A stretch of 64,000 nucleotides of DNA from JADKAV01 sp963818505 (GTDB taxonomy: Bacteria; Actinomycetota; Actinomycetes; S36-B12; UBA10799): contig CAWFSJ010000005.1 in assembly GCA_963818505.1 (NCBI GenBank), positions 372,001-436,000 of the forward strand. Reading direction: 5' to 3'. The position numbers and the translations under genes are program-made. Numbering within the stretch: the first letter of the stretch is position 1; each line of letters begins with the position of its first letter. Below are positions 34,910 to 45,590 of this stretch, piece by piece. The notes under the pieces were generated by a model. That model searched no databases, was not told the DNA's origin, and worked only from the letters and a program-made list of their open reading frames with translations.

Positions 34910-37314
34910 TCAGCGGAACTTCTTGACCTTGACCTTCACAACCACACCGGGACCCGCGGCGTTGACGGCGGCGATCGTCACCGTGTACTTCTTGCCGGCC
35001 TTCAGCTTCTTGAGCTTGAACGAGGTCTTGGTCGTGGTCGTCGACTTCTTGCCTGACTTCACCACGTAGGACGTCGCGCTGGGCGCGGCCGTCCAGCTGA
35101 TGACCGCGGAGGTCTTCTTGCGCTTGACCTTGACCCCGGCCACCTTGCCGGGGGCGGCCAGTGGTGGCGGCTGAACCGCAGCGGTCACCGTCCACGCCGC
35201 GCTGGCCGGCGTGGGGTCTACGGTGCCCGCCTGGTCCTTGGCCCGGACCTGGAAGCTATGGTCGCCGGCGGCCAGCCCGTTTGCTGTGAACGGCGAGGCA
35301 CACGGGTTGAACCCGCCGCCATCCACGCGACATTCGAATGTCGCAGGGGTGCTGGAGGCAGAGGTGAACGCGAAGCTGGCACTGGTGTCGGCGGTGCTAC
35401 CCGAGGGCCCCGACGTGATAGATGTGCCCGGAGCGATCAGCGCATCAACAGCGGTCAGCGCCTTGTCAGCGTTGAGCCGGCCACCGGTGGCGATCGGCGT
35501 GAGACCCGCGGGGTCGAACGCCGGCGCAGGTCGACTGAAGACAGCAAAGCCTGCTTGAGCTGCATGGTGGTGGCCGACGGCTCGTAGGCCGCGAGCAGCG
35601 CGGCAGCCCCGGTCACATGCGGGGTGGCCATGGATGTGCCCTGCAGGAAGGCGTAATCCGAGGCGGATTCGCTGCCGGGTGCGGTCCAGCACTGGATTCC
35701 GAAGGCGTCAAGCCAGGCACCGTTACCGCTGCCACCACCGGCCTGCCTGGTGTACGTGTAACGGACGGCCAGGGTGTGTGGACCCGCACCCGCAATGGTG
35801 ATCGGATCGCGGTAACTGCCCGAGTAGGACGAGGTGGACAAGTAGTCCACCACAGCGGAACCGTCGACGAGAACCTCCCAGCGCAGTGTGTCCGCAACGC
35901 TGCGGGTGAAGGTCTCGGTGGACGAAACGATGCACACGCCGGCACCGGTGATGTTGACAGTGGGTGACGTCAGGACGCGCGCGCCAACAGTCTGCGTGGC
36001 CGTGTCGTTCGTGAGAGCCGCTGACCCTCCAGGAGAGGTGGCGGAGCGGATCCAGCCGTTCGTGGACCAACCAGCAGGGAACCCGGGGGTCTCGAAGTCG
36101 TCTTTGACCCTATCCGCGTAGGTGTAGGTGCTCAGAATCTGCGTCCCGGGGGCGGCAAGGTCAACGGTTGTCTTCCCCCAGTTGGAGAAGGAGGCCTTGC
36201 CGTCGTTCTGATCACTGGCCGCGACGCACACCACGTTGTCTATGGCGCCAGGGACGGTCGAGGGATCGAACGCGCACGGGTAGCGGGGAGACAGGTCGTT
36301 GTCAACGTTGTCGTTGCCGGCAGCGATCACGAACAGGGTCTGGGGGTTGGCCGCAAGTGCATCCCGTACCAGCAGGCTCTGACTCGTGCCCCCGAGGGAC
36401 ATGTTCGCGATCTTTGCGCCGTTAGCGCCCGCGTAGTTGATGCCGGCGATCTGGGACGAGAAGGGGCAGCGGACGCCACCCTTGCCGCTATTGGACGACG
36501 GTGACCAACCGCACACCCGCAGGGGCATGATCGTGGCCTTCTGGGCCACGCCGGTGATGCCGATGCCGTTGTTGCCCTCTGCGGCGATGGTGCCCGCAGT
36601 GTGGGTGCCGTGGCCGCCTTCCGGGATGTCGTCGGTCGGATCGTTGTCGAAGACCAGTGGGACGTCGATGTTGGCGCCGGCAAAGTCCATACCGAATGTG
36701 TCGTCGACGTACCCGTTGCCGTCGTTGTCGATGCTGTCGCCTGGCACCTCGTCGGCGTTGTCCCAGATCCGGTTCGTGAGGTCGGGGTGGTTGGGCCGGA
36801 TCCCGTCGTCCAAGTCGGCCACAATCACCGAGGGGTCGCCGACCGTCTTCTCCCATGCCTTCAGCGCGTCGATATCAGCACCTGGCGTGGATGTGGCGAC
36901 TCCCCCGACGTTGAGCCCCTGATTGTCCAAGCCCCACAGTTCATTGAAGCGCGGGTCGTTGGGTGTGGCTGCCTGTAGTTCGGAGTAGCCGTCAGGCTCA
37001 GCGCCTGCCACAGCGGGATCGGCCTGCAGCGTTGCCACCGCCGCATCGACATCCTCACCCGGTCCGATCTCTAGCACCTGAAAACGCCGACCGAGGCTCG
37101 AGGCGTCTTCAGCCCCGGCGCTGGCGCGCGCTTCCACGCGGTCGGCCCGGCTGGTCCCCGCCTCCCAACGAACAATCACGCGATTGGTTTCCGGCGGGGC
37201 GCTGTCACTGGGGCTGGGAAGTGCTCGGGCCACCGGCCCCACCTCATCCGCTTGAGCGGGTAAGGCGGACAGGCTTAGAGCGACTCCGGCGAGGAGCACA
37301 AGGGCGGTGCGCAT
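34910..37314 (-). pseudogene. Subtilisin-like (S8) secreted protease with FN3 tail, frame broken near residue 593
   Basis: An exported protease: signal peptide (1-22), propeptide, then a catalytic domain with Asp169 (ADLDDGI), His235 (GGHGTHTAG), Asn334 (AAGNDN) and Ser561 (LQGTSMATPH). Between Asn334 and Ser561 an extra domain of about 140 residues (DFETPGFPAGWS to AFGIQCW) is inserted. After LLSSVDLR the frame is lost; the sequence resumes one base out of register as PAFDPAGLTPIATGG, an Ig-like segment and a fibronectin-III domain ending VKVKKFR. The 2405-bp span is one base short of a multiple of three, consistent with a single-base deletion or a sequence error near 35518-35535. GATAAT lies 7 bases before ATG 37314. 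Confidence 0.85.
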
Positions 37315-37321
37315 GAAGCGG

Positions 37322-37327
37322 ATTATC
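37322..37327 (-). promoter_or_regulatory. -10 element of S8 protease gene, leaderless
   Basis: GATAAT on the minus strand, with TGC before it (extended -10), 7 bases before the ATG at 37314. It is the closest to consensus in the window. Confidence 0.6.
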
Positions 37328-37351
37328 GCACCCCTTGTGTTAGGCGAACCC

Positions 37352-37377
37352 AAAGATCAGCCGTCCGGCTGATCTTT
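37352..37377 (-). terminator. Perfect stem-loop downstream of hspR
   Basis: An 11-bp perfect stem, AAAGATCAGCC and GGCTGATCTTT, with a 4-base loop. On the minus strand the right side ends in CTTTGG. It lies 126 bases past the hspR stop and immediately ahead of the protease promoter; probable terminator of the dnaK operon. Confidence 0.6.
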
Positions 37378-37418
37378 CAACCAAGGCCCCCACGGCGCCA
37401 CGCAAGTCCTCCCACAGC

Positions 37419-37465
37419 CTTTCGGTGAGAATGTGCCACGTGACGTAGCACATCTTCACCGAAAG
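37419..37465. repeat. 47-bp palindrome, family 2, copy 1
   Basis: Outer arms CTTTCGGTGA and TCACCGAAAG are perfect, and the inner arms ATGTGC/GCACAT also pair, with short mismatches. A copy of the same length and outer arms is at 45231. It lies between the hspR stop and the protease gene, in a 182-bp gap that otherwise holds only the stem-loop at 37352 and the protease promoter. Confidence 0.75.
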
Positions 37466-37502
37466 ACGCGTCGGGCTTCTCCATCCAGGCTCTGCAATAC
37501 CT

Positions 37503-37820
37503 TCAGCGCCTCCCCGGCCGCCATACGACCAGGGCGGTCGACCGTTCGTGCCTTTCGTACTTCTGCAAGCGGGTGCGTAGCTCACCCACCTCGGCCTCCA
37601 ACTCCAGCACCCGCCGGATGCCTTCGAGGTTCAGCCCGGCATCGCTGAGTTGCTGCACTTTCTCCAACTTGCGGATGTCGCGAACGCTGTAGAGCCGGTA
37701 CCGCCCCGAGCGCTGCGGCGAGACCAGCCCGAGCCGGTCGTACTGCCGCAGCGTCTGCGGGTGCAGCCCGGACAATTGCGCGGCGATCGAGATCACATAT
37801 GCCGGGAAGTCCTCATCCAT
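37503..37820 (-). CDS. hspR: Heat-shock repressor HspR (MerR family)
   Basis: A 105-residue MerR-type repressor. The helix-turn-helix is in YVISIAAQLSGLHPQTLRQYDRLGLVSPQRS, followed by GRYRLYSVRDIRKLEKVQQL and a leucine-rich dimerisation helix. HspR binds HAIR sites and uses DnaK as co-repressor, shutting the dnaK and clpB operons when free DnaK is plentiful. ATG 37820 overlaps the dnaJ 3' end by 8 bases, so it is the last gene of the dnaK-grpE-dnaJ-hspR operon. HAIR-like sites lie upstream of both dnaK and clpB in this window. Confidence 0.95.
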   Translation of the reverse strand: MDEDFPAYVISIAAQLSGLHPQTLRQYDRLGLVSPQRSGRYRLYSVRDIRKLEKVQQLSDAGLNLEGIRRVLELEAEVGELRTRLQKYERHERSTALVVWRPGRR

Positions 37821-38913
37821 GGCTCATCGCCTTCCGGTACTGCTCAATGGCCTCACGGGCCTCGGCGTTCAAGTCAGCGGGAACCTGGACCGCAACGGTG
37901 GCGAGCAGGTCGCCCTTCGTCCCGTCCTTGCGCGGCGCACCCTCACCGCGGATGCGGAAGGTGCGACCGTTGCTCGTGCCCGGCGGCAGTTTCAGGGTCT
38001 TGGTCCCGCCCAGCGGCAGCGGCACCTTCACCTGCCCGCCAAGTGCGACGTCGTCGAAGCCGACCGGCACCGACACGGTGATGTTGTCGTCCTTGCGGGT
38101 GAAGGTGGAGTCGGCGCCGACGTGCACGGTGATCAACAGATCGCCGTTGTGACCGCCCCGCTCGCCAGGGGCGCCCTTGCCGCGCAGCCGCACCTTCTGG
38201 CCGTCCTTGACCCCTGCCGGGATACGGGCGTTCACCAGGGTGCTCGAGGCGGCCCGGCCCGAGCCATGACAGCGCAGGCACGGATCGTCAACCACCAGGC
38301 CGCGGCCGCGACAGTGCGGGCAGGGCTCGGCGAATGCGAAGCCACCGGCGTTGCGGGTGGCCATGCCTGTTCCTTCACAGTCCGGGCACACCCGGGGCAC
38401 AGTCCCGCTGCGTGCGCCTGTGCCGGCGCAGTCCGGACACGCCTCTTCGCTGGTCAAACGCATCGACGTCGTCAAACCCTTCAGCGCCTCGGCGAAGGAG
38501 ATATTGACGTCTGCTTCCACGTCGGCCCCACGCCGTGCCTGCTGCTGAGCACCTCGCCTGTTGAACAGGCCGGACAACGTCTCACCGAAGTCGCCGGCCG
38601 AACCCCCTGCCCGACGGAAGATGTCGCCGAAATCGAAGTCGGGCCCGGGCCCAGCGGCACCGGGCATCCGGAAACCGCTGGACGCCATCTGACGTGCCTC
38701 GTCGTACTCGGCACGCTTCTTGGCGTCCGACAGGACATCGTTGGCTTCCGAGACGTCCTTGAACCGCTCGGCGGCCTTCGGATCGGGGTTGGTGTCGGGG
38801 TGCAACTCGCGGGCGAGTTTGCGGTATGCCTTCTTGATGGTGGTGGCGTCGGCGTCCTTCGGGACGCCCAGAACCTTGTAGTAGTCCTTCTCCATCCAGT
38901 CCTTCATACTCAT
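37813..38913 (-). CDS. dnaJ: Chaperone DnaJ
   Basis: A 366-residue co-chaperone that stimulates DnaK ATPase. The J domain has YYKVLGVPKDA and His38-Pro39-Asp40, and a glycine-rich linker follows (MPGAAGPGPDFDFG). Then come four zinc-finger repeats (CPDCAGTG, CPDCEGTG, CPHCRGRG, CLRCHGSG) and the substrate-binding C-terminal domains. ATG 38913 has GGAGGG upstream. It is 18 bases after grpE, and its stop overlaps the hspR start. Confidence 0.96.
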   Translation of the reverse strand: MSMKDWMEKDYYKVLGVPKDADATTIKKAYRKLARELHPDTNPDPKAAERFKDVSEANDVLSDAKKRAEYDEARQMASSGFRMPGAAGPGPDFDFGDIFRRAGGSAGDFGETLSGLFNRRGAQQQARRGADVEADVNISFAEALKGLTTSMRLTSEEACPDCAGTGARSGTVPRVCPDCEGTGMATRNAGGFAFAEPCPHCRGRGLVVDDPCLRCHGSGRAASSTLVNARIPAGVKDGQKVRLRGKGAPGERGGHNGDLLITVHVGADSTFTRKDDNITVSVPVGFDDVALGGQVKVPLPLGGTKTLKLPPGTSNGRTFRIRGEGAPRKDGTKGDLLATVAVQVPADLNAEAREAIEQYRKAMSHG

Positions 38914-38931
38914 CGGCGTCCCTCCTCTCCT

Positions 38932-39485
38932 CTACTCCTCAACACCGACCCGGGCCGGGCGCAGAACCCGGCCGCGGAACCTGTAGCCGACCGCGAACAC
39001 GGTCGCGACCTGCGCTACCTCGTGGCCCGCCCCCTCACTGTGGGTCATAGCCTCGTGGAAGGTCGGGTCGAACGGGTCGCCCACCGCGCCGAAGGCCTCA
39101 AGACCCAGCTTGGCGGTCGCCGTCTCCAACTGGTCGCCCACGCTCTTGAGCGCGCCCTCGTACTCGCCGTGTTCACGGGCTCGCCCGAGGTCGTCGAGCA
39201 CTGGCAGCAACTCATTGATCACCGAAGCCGCAGCCAGGTCGTTCATCGCCTCCCGGTCTCGATCCACGCGCTTGCGGTAGTTCGCGTACTCCGCGCTCAC
39301 CCGCTGCAGGTCAGCGGTCAACTCGGCGACCTGCGGGTCCGGTTCGTCGGCCTGTGGCACGGGGGCGGCCGCCTCTGCAGCGGCCCCCGCCGCCGGCTCG
39401 CGCACCTGACCCGTCTCGGGGTCGATGCGCCGCTTGTCCGTGACCCGGACGCCTTCCTCGGCGCCCGGGTCCTGGTCGAACTGGC

Positions 39486-39489
<4 letters not shown>
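38932..39489 (-). CDS. grpE: Nucleotide exchange factor GrpE
   Basis: A 185-residue exchange factor that releases ADP from DnaK. The long N-terminal helix (VAELTADLQRVSAEYANYRKRVDRDREA) and the C-terminal beta domain (FDPTFHEAMTHSEGAGHEVAQVATVFAVGYRFRGRVLRPARV) are characteristic. The acidic and alanine-rich first 50 residues are probably flexible. The start GTG at 39489 overlaps the dnaK stop (GTGA), so translation is coupled. A copy of this gene and dnaJ in one HspR-controlled operon is the usual actinomycete arrangement. Confidence 0.95.
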
Positions 39490-41321
<1,832 letters not shown>

Positions 41322-41367
41322 GTATTTCCTCCAGTTATGGGTTTTGCGGGCTTTTGCTACTGGTTCA

Positions 41368-41421
41368 AGTCTGAAGGGCATCTGAGGATTTGTCAATAAG
41401 TATGAGTCAGGTTGGGTCAAG
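41368..41421 (-). promoter_or_regulatory. dnaK promoter with HAIR-like HspR operator
   Basis: On the minus strand: CTTGACC-N7-ACTCATA (41401-41421), then TTGACA (41391-41396), a 17-base spacer and -10 CAGACT (41368-41373). The operator and -35 block match those of clpB at all conserved positions, including TATTGACA. Confidence 0.78.
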
Positions 41422-41464
41422 GTTGCGTTCGGGCTTTCCCGCGCGGTGCCGCCACCAAACCCCC

Positions 41465-41470
41465 TACGAT
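41465..41470 (+). promoter_or_regulatory. -10 element, leaderless
   Basis: TACGAT on the plus strand, 6 bases before a GTG at 41477. It is divergent from dnaK. Confidence 0.5.
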
Positions 41471-41476
41471 CGACGA

Positions 41477-41773
41477 GTGGTGTTCAAGGCCGTCGGCAGC
41501 TCCAAGCCGTACCCGGATCACGGCCTCTCGCTGGCCCAATGGGCCGAGCTGCCCCCGAGGCAGGTACGGCTCGAAGATCTCATCACCACGAAGTCCGATC
41601 TCGACCTGCACAACCTGCTCAGTGACGACAGCACGTTCTACGGCGACCTCTTCGCCCACGTCGTGCAGTGGCAGGGCGACCTGTACCTCGAGGATGGCCT
41701 GCACCGCGCCGTGCGGGCAGCTCTGCAGCAGCGACCCACCCTCCACGCCCGCCTGCTGAACCTCGACTCCTGA
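41477..41773 (+). CDS. Conserved small actinobacterial protein of unknown function
   Basis: A 98-residue protein beginning VVFKAVGSSKPYPDHGLS and containing PPRQVRLEDLITTK, STFYGDLFAHVVQWQGDLYLEDGLHRAVRAAL and LHARLLNL. From memory, near-identical short proteins are widespread in actinomycetes and have no assigned function. The even charge spread and lack of a signal peptide point to a cytosolic role. GTG 41477 (or the adjacent GTG 41480) is the start, with TACGAT 6 bases upstream. It lies divergently next to the dnaK operon and 20 bases before palindrome copy F. Confidence 0.82.
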   Translation: MVFKAVGSSKPYPDHGLSLAQWAELPPRQVRLEDLITTKSDLDLHNLLSDDSTFYGDLFAHVVQWQGDLYLEDGLHRAVRAALQQRPTLHARLLNLDS

Positions 41774-41793
41774 GCGGGCCCGGGCCCGCCCGC

Positions 41794-41861
41794 GTTAGAG
41801 GTTGTGGTCCTGGTTAGCGAATCCACGCGTTGTTTCGCTAACCAACAGCACAACCTCTAAC
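41794..41861. repeat. 68-bp dispersed palindrome, copy F (reversed)
   Basis: Equals the other copies only when read on the minus strand: its left half carries TTGTGGTCCTGGTTAGCG and its right half CAACAGCACAACC, the reverse of A/B/D/E. It lies between the small gene at 41477 and the tRNA-Ser gene, all on the plus strand. Confidence 0.9.
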
Positions 41862-41896
41862 CAACCCTTGTTTGCGGCCCACGTATCCTTGTGTGC

Positions 41897-41983
41897 GGTG
41901 GCGTGTCCGAGCGGCCAAAGGAGCACGCCTCGAAAGCGTGTGTGGGGGCAACTCCACCGTGGGTTCGAATCCCACCGCCACCG
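41897..41983 (+). tRNA. tRNA-Ser (anticodon CGA)
   Basis: An 87-base class II tRNA. The acceptor stem GGTGGCG pairs with CGCCACC and is followed by G as discriminator base. The anticodon stem CACGC/GCGTG encloses the loop CTCGAAA, giving anticodon CGA (codon UCG). A long variable arm (GTGGGGGCAACTCCAC) precedes the T-loop stem GTGGG/CCCAC with TTCGAAT. CCA is not encoded. It is followed within 6 bases by a strong terminator. Confidence 0.95.
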
Positions 41984-41988
41984 CAACG

Positions 41989-42023
41989 ACAAGCGACCCT
42001 GGGCCAAGCCCGGGGTCGCTTGT
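41989..42023 (+). terminator. Terminator of tRNA-Ser
   Basis: A 15-bp stem with one mismatch (ACAAGCGACCCTGGG with CCCGGGGTCGCTTGT) and a 5-base loop, followed by AGTTTGT. Confidence 0.75.
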
Positions 42024-42096
42024 AGTTTGTCGGGGGCGCGGATTCGAGGAGGAGGAGGCCCGCCCGGGCGCACGGAGTCCCACCGCCGCCACCGCC

Positions 42097-42288
42097 CTAC
42101 TGCGGCGCCAACGCCTCCACCATGGGGTAGCACGTCTTCGGCCCGTGCAGAATGTCGAACCGTGCGCCACCCAGGGCACCCCGGCAGGCGCAGCCTCGTT
42201 CCGAGCGGATCGTCCACTTCATCAGCGCGACGAAGAACCAAGCCATGACCAAGGCGTACAGGCCAAGGAAAACCATCAGGGCCACCAT
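42097..42288 (-). CDS. Small single-helix membrane protein, unrecognised
   Basis: A 63-residue frame beginning MVALMVFLGLYALVMAWFFV, a single transmembrane helix, then a basic segment (KWTIRSERG) and a short cytoplasmic tail with three cysteines (two in GCACRG, one in PKTCYP). ATG 42288 is preceded by GGAGGT at 4 bases, a strong ribosome site, which is what makes this credible. No family is recognised. It lies alone on the minus strand between the tRNA-Ser gene and a secreted protein gene. The remaining sequence from 42289 to 42447 shows no further feature that I can identify. Confidence 0.5.
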   Translation of the reverse strand: MVALMVFLGLYALVMAWFFVALMKWTIRSERGCACRGALGGARFDILHGPKTCYPMVEALAPQ

Positions 42289-42447
42289 GAGCACCTCCAA
42301 CTGTCGCGCGAGACTTCCCACCACCATGCGCCACGATCCGCCCCACGGCAAGCGCCGCCAGAACGCCACCTCACCGGCTGCCACGCGTTGACGCAATCTT
42401 GAATCGCCCCTGAGCCCGGGCAGCATCGGGCGCAGGACGCTGCACTC

Positions 42448-44206
42448 ATGACAAACCTGCGCCCCTACGTCGCTGTCTGCGCGTCCCTGGCGGCCTTCGC
42501 GGCCACCACGGTGATCAGCGCACCCATCCAGGCGGCAGTCCCGGCCGCACCAGCCGCGCCGAAGGGGTTGTCAGTCGTGCGCGACCAGGCCGATCCCAAC
42601 CAGTTGGACATCGCCTGGAAGCCCGTGCCCGGTGTGAACAACTACATGGTGCGGATCAATGACGGGAGCAAGGACACCAATCTCATCGTCGATGCCGACA
42701 AGACCTCCGCGACGTTCCGCGGGGCCGGCAGTTGCACGGCTTACCGGGTCACCGTCTCTGCTGTCCAATCGCAGACGTCAATGGGCACCACAGGCGCGAC
42801 CTTCATCCCCTCCCTGGCGCCAGGCGGAGTGACCGGCGCCCAAGGAGTTCGCAACAACCCCGGCACGGCAGCCGAGATCAACTGGGGTGCCCCACGCCGC
42901 TCAGGCTCCGGACCGCTGACCGGTTACAGGGTCCAGGTCAAGCAGGTCTCCAACGGCTCTGTGGTCCGTGACGAGGTCCAGAGCGGCACCGCACTTTCGC
43001 TGCGCGGTTTGGATCCCGACCGGATGTACTCGGCGCGGGTGACTGCTCAGAATGACTTCGGTAGCTGCATCACCAGCAACGTCGTCCTCGGCAACAACCG
43101 CCCCTCCAGCCCGGAGTTCACCGTGGCGCGGCCTCCCACCCAGCCGGCCTCGGCGACCGTCAACTGGAAGGCGGTGACCTGGGCGGGCTACGGTCCCGTG
43201 ACCGGGTACCGGATCGGCTACAAGCGGGTGAACCAATCGGCCTACACCTGGGCCACTGCATCCGCCGGTGACCGGGCGCTCACGATCCCGGGGCTGGACC
43301 CCACGGTCAACTGGACCTTCGTGATGCGCGCTGTGAACGGTGACGTCGACGGGCTGCTCAGTAAGCCGTTCACCCTCAACCGCAGCGGCTACAACCCGGT
43401 CAATGCAACCGTGGCGATCACCGGCGACTCGGACACGATCACGGTGGACTTCTCATCACCGGTCGGCTCGTCCAGCAACTACCCGACGGCGCGAATCGAC
43501 ATCGCGAAGGCCAACGGAACCAACGGCTGGACCGACCGGCACTCTGTGACCAACCAGGCGGGTCGCGCGACATTCAACCCCGTTCCCTGCGGCACCTACG
43601 CAGTGGTCGTGACCGGCGTGGGTGGCAGTGAGGCCCGGGAGATGGTCCGCACCACGGCAAGGGTCTGCGATCAGCCCGCAATGTGTTTCGTTTCGACGCT
43701 GGACAACGGGGGCTTCGAATCCCCGGCCATCCCCAACGCGACCTACCGGATCCTGCCGTCCAGCACGACCGGCCTGGCGTGGAAGAACACCGCCGAGAAC
43801 TTCGTCGAACTGTGGTCCACCGGTTTCAGCAGCAGTTCGAACGGGAAGGTGACCGCGGCCGAAGGCAGGCAGCTGGCGGAGTTGAACGCCAACAAGGCCG
43901 GGACGCTGTACCAGGACCTGCCCACGACCCCGGGCACGACGATGCGCTGGCACCTCAAGCACCGCGGCCGGGCCGGCAAGGACACGATGCGAGTGATGGT
44001 GGGCGCTCCCAACGCCAGCCTCACCCAATCGGGACCCGAGCTGAGCACGGACAACACCGGTTGGGTCCAGTACACCCACGACTACAAGATCCCCGCGGGT
44101 CAGACCACGACCAGGTTCGCTTTCCAGGCCGTGACGCACCGCCTCGTCCATCTCGGTGGGCAACTTCCTGGACGACATCGTGTTCACCCCGGAGGCCTGC
44201 CAGTAG
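42448..44206 (+). pseudogene. Secreted fibronectin-III-repeat protein, frame broken near the 3' end
   Basis: An exported protein: signal peptide (1-29), three fibronectin type III-like domains (about 38-120, 123-220, 225-310; blocks APKGLSVVRDQ, GPLTGYRVQVKQV, GPVTGYRIGYKRV), an Ig-like domain (320-410) and a jelly-roll domain opening CFVSTLDNGGFESPAIP. Such proteins usually bind surface glycans or other proteins. After TTRFAFQAVT (about 44137) the expected continuation, ASSISVGNFLDDIVFTPEACQ, and the stop at 44206 are one base out of frame. The 1759-bp span is one base more than a multiple of three. Without correction the frame runs on into menB to 44298 with no sense. One extra C near 44137 would explain it. 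Confidence 0.82.
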
Positions 44207-44210
44207 TGCC

Positions 44211-45038
44211 TCAGGCGCGGCGCGGGAACTGGTCGAAGTCCGGTGTGCGCTTCTGCTTGAACGCGTCGCGACCCTCCTGTGCCTCGGCGGAGCCGTAGAA
44301 CAGGAGGTTCGCGTCGTGAGCCAGTTGCTGGATCCCCGCGTAGCCGTCCTCCGACGCGTGGAAGCTGGCCTTCATCAAGCGCAGCGCGAACGGGGACAGC
44401 GCCAGCATCTCCCTGCACCACTTCACCGTTTCCGCCTCCAAGTCGGCCAACGGCACAACCGCATTCACGAGGCCCATCTGCAGAGCCTCCTGCGCGTCGT
44501 ACTGCCGGCACAGGAACCAGATCTCCTTGGCCTTCTTCATCCCGACGAGCTGCGCCAAGGAACTGGCCCCGAAGCCCCCGTCGAAGCTGCCGACCTTTGG
44601 ACCGACCTGTCCGAACCGGGCATTGTCCGCAGCGATCGTGAGGTCGGCGACGATGTGCAGGACGTGCCCCCCACCGATCGCCCAGCCTGCGACCATTGCC
44701 ACGATCGGCTTAGGGCAACGTCGCATCTGTACATGTAGGTCAGTGACGTGGAAACGGCCCGTGGCATTGGCATCGGTCTTGTAGCCGGAGTCGCCGCGAA
44801 CGCGCTGATCCCCGCCTGAGCAGAAGGCTTTGTCTCCGGCACCGGTCAGGATGATCACACCGACGGACTCGTCCTCGCGCGCGCGGGTGAGCGCATCGGA
44901 CACCTCGATCAGCGTCTGCGGCCGGAACGCATTGTGCACTTCGGGCCGATTGATGGTGATCTTCGCGATCCCGTCCTCGGTCGTCGAGTAGATGATGTCC
45001 TCGTACTCACCGGCGTTGATCCAGGCAATGTCAGTCAC
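44211..45038 (-). CDS. menB: 1,4-dihydroxy-2-naphthoyl-CoA synthase
   Basis: MenB closes the second ring in menaquinone synthesis. The 275-residue crotonase-fold protein has KAFCSGGDQRVRG (oxyanion loop), MVAGWAIGGGHVLHIVADL, the FGQVGPKVGSFDGG block and the C-terminal SAEAQEGRDAFKQKRTPDFDQFPRR, which are specific to MenB rather than general enoyl-CoA hydratases. GTG 45038 is taken as the start from the family N-terminus; no good -10 or ribosome site is near, so it is less certain. No other men genes adjoin. It is convergent with the broken FN3 gene. Confidence 0.92.
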   Translation of the reverse strand: MTDIAWINAGEYEDIIYSTTEDGIAKITINRPEVHNAFRPQTLIEVSDALTRAREDESVGVIILTGAGDKAFCSGGDQRVRGDSGYKTDANATGRFHVTDLHVQMRRCPKPIVAMVAGWAIGGGHVLHIVADLTIAADNARFGQVGPKVGSFDGGFGASSLAQLVGMKKAKEIWFLCRQYDAQEALQMGLVNAVVPLADLEAETVKWCREMLALSPFALRLMKASFHASEDGYAGIQQLAHDANLLFYGSAEAQEGRDAFKQKRTPDFDQFPRRA

Positions 45039-45230
45039 CCAACCATTCTTGACGGTACGAGCGGGGCGGGCACGACCGGCCCGACGCAATTGCGATATGT
45101 CCGGGTGCCGCATCCCAAGCGCCAAATGCGATCCGACGGCGAGATCGTCTGTGGGAGATGTCCCTGAGGGGTTTGTCGCGCGGCGGTGGTCGTTTCGGGC
45201 ACGGCGTAGCGGACGTCGATCCGGCGGTGG

Positions 45231-45277
45231 CTTTCGGTGAGAATGTGCAACCTCACGTGTCACATATTCACCGAAAG
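45231..45277. repeat. 47-bp palindrome, family 2, copy 2
   Basis: Same length and same outer arms (CTTTCGGTGA and TCACCGAAAG) and similar inner arms (GAATGTG and CACATATT) as the copy at 37419; the middle differs. It lies in a 552-bp gene-free gap (45039-45590) between the menB 5' side and the MFS gene end. I see no credible gene in the rest of that gap. Confidence 0.75.
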
Positions 45278-45590
45278 GCGCCGGGGGCGCGTTCCTATGG
45301 GGTTTGTGAAGCGGCGGCGGGCCAGGCACATCACGGCGGCGTATCGCCCCTGTCGTTGCTGATCCGATGCGGTGGATCGCCGACATGAACGTGGCCCTGA
45401 TGCGGCGGGGTATTCCTAACGTGGGTGCCGGACGCCGGCACGAGCGCAGTCGAGGTGATCCTGCCCAGACCGGCCGAGGCGCTTGCCCGGCAGTCATGCC
45501 GGGCCTGGCAACCGAACAGCCCCCTTCGGGAGCCGCCAAGAAGGTGACGGGAGATCCCTCCAAAACTGACAATGGAGGCATGGAGCCCGA

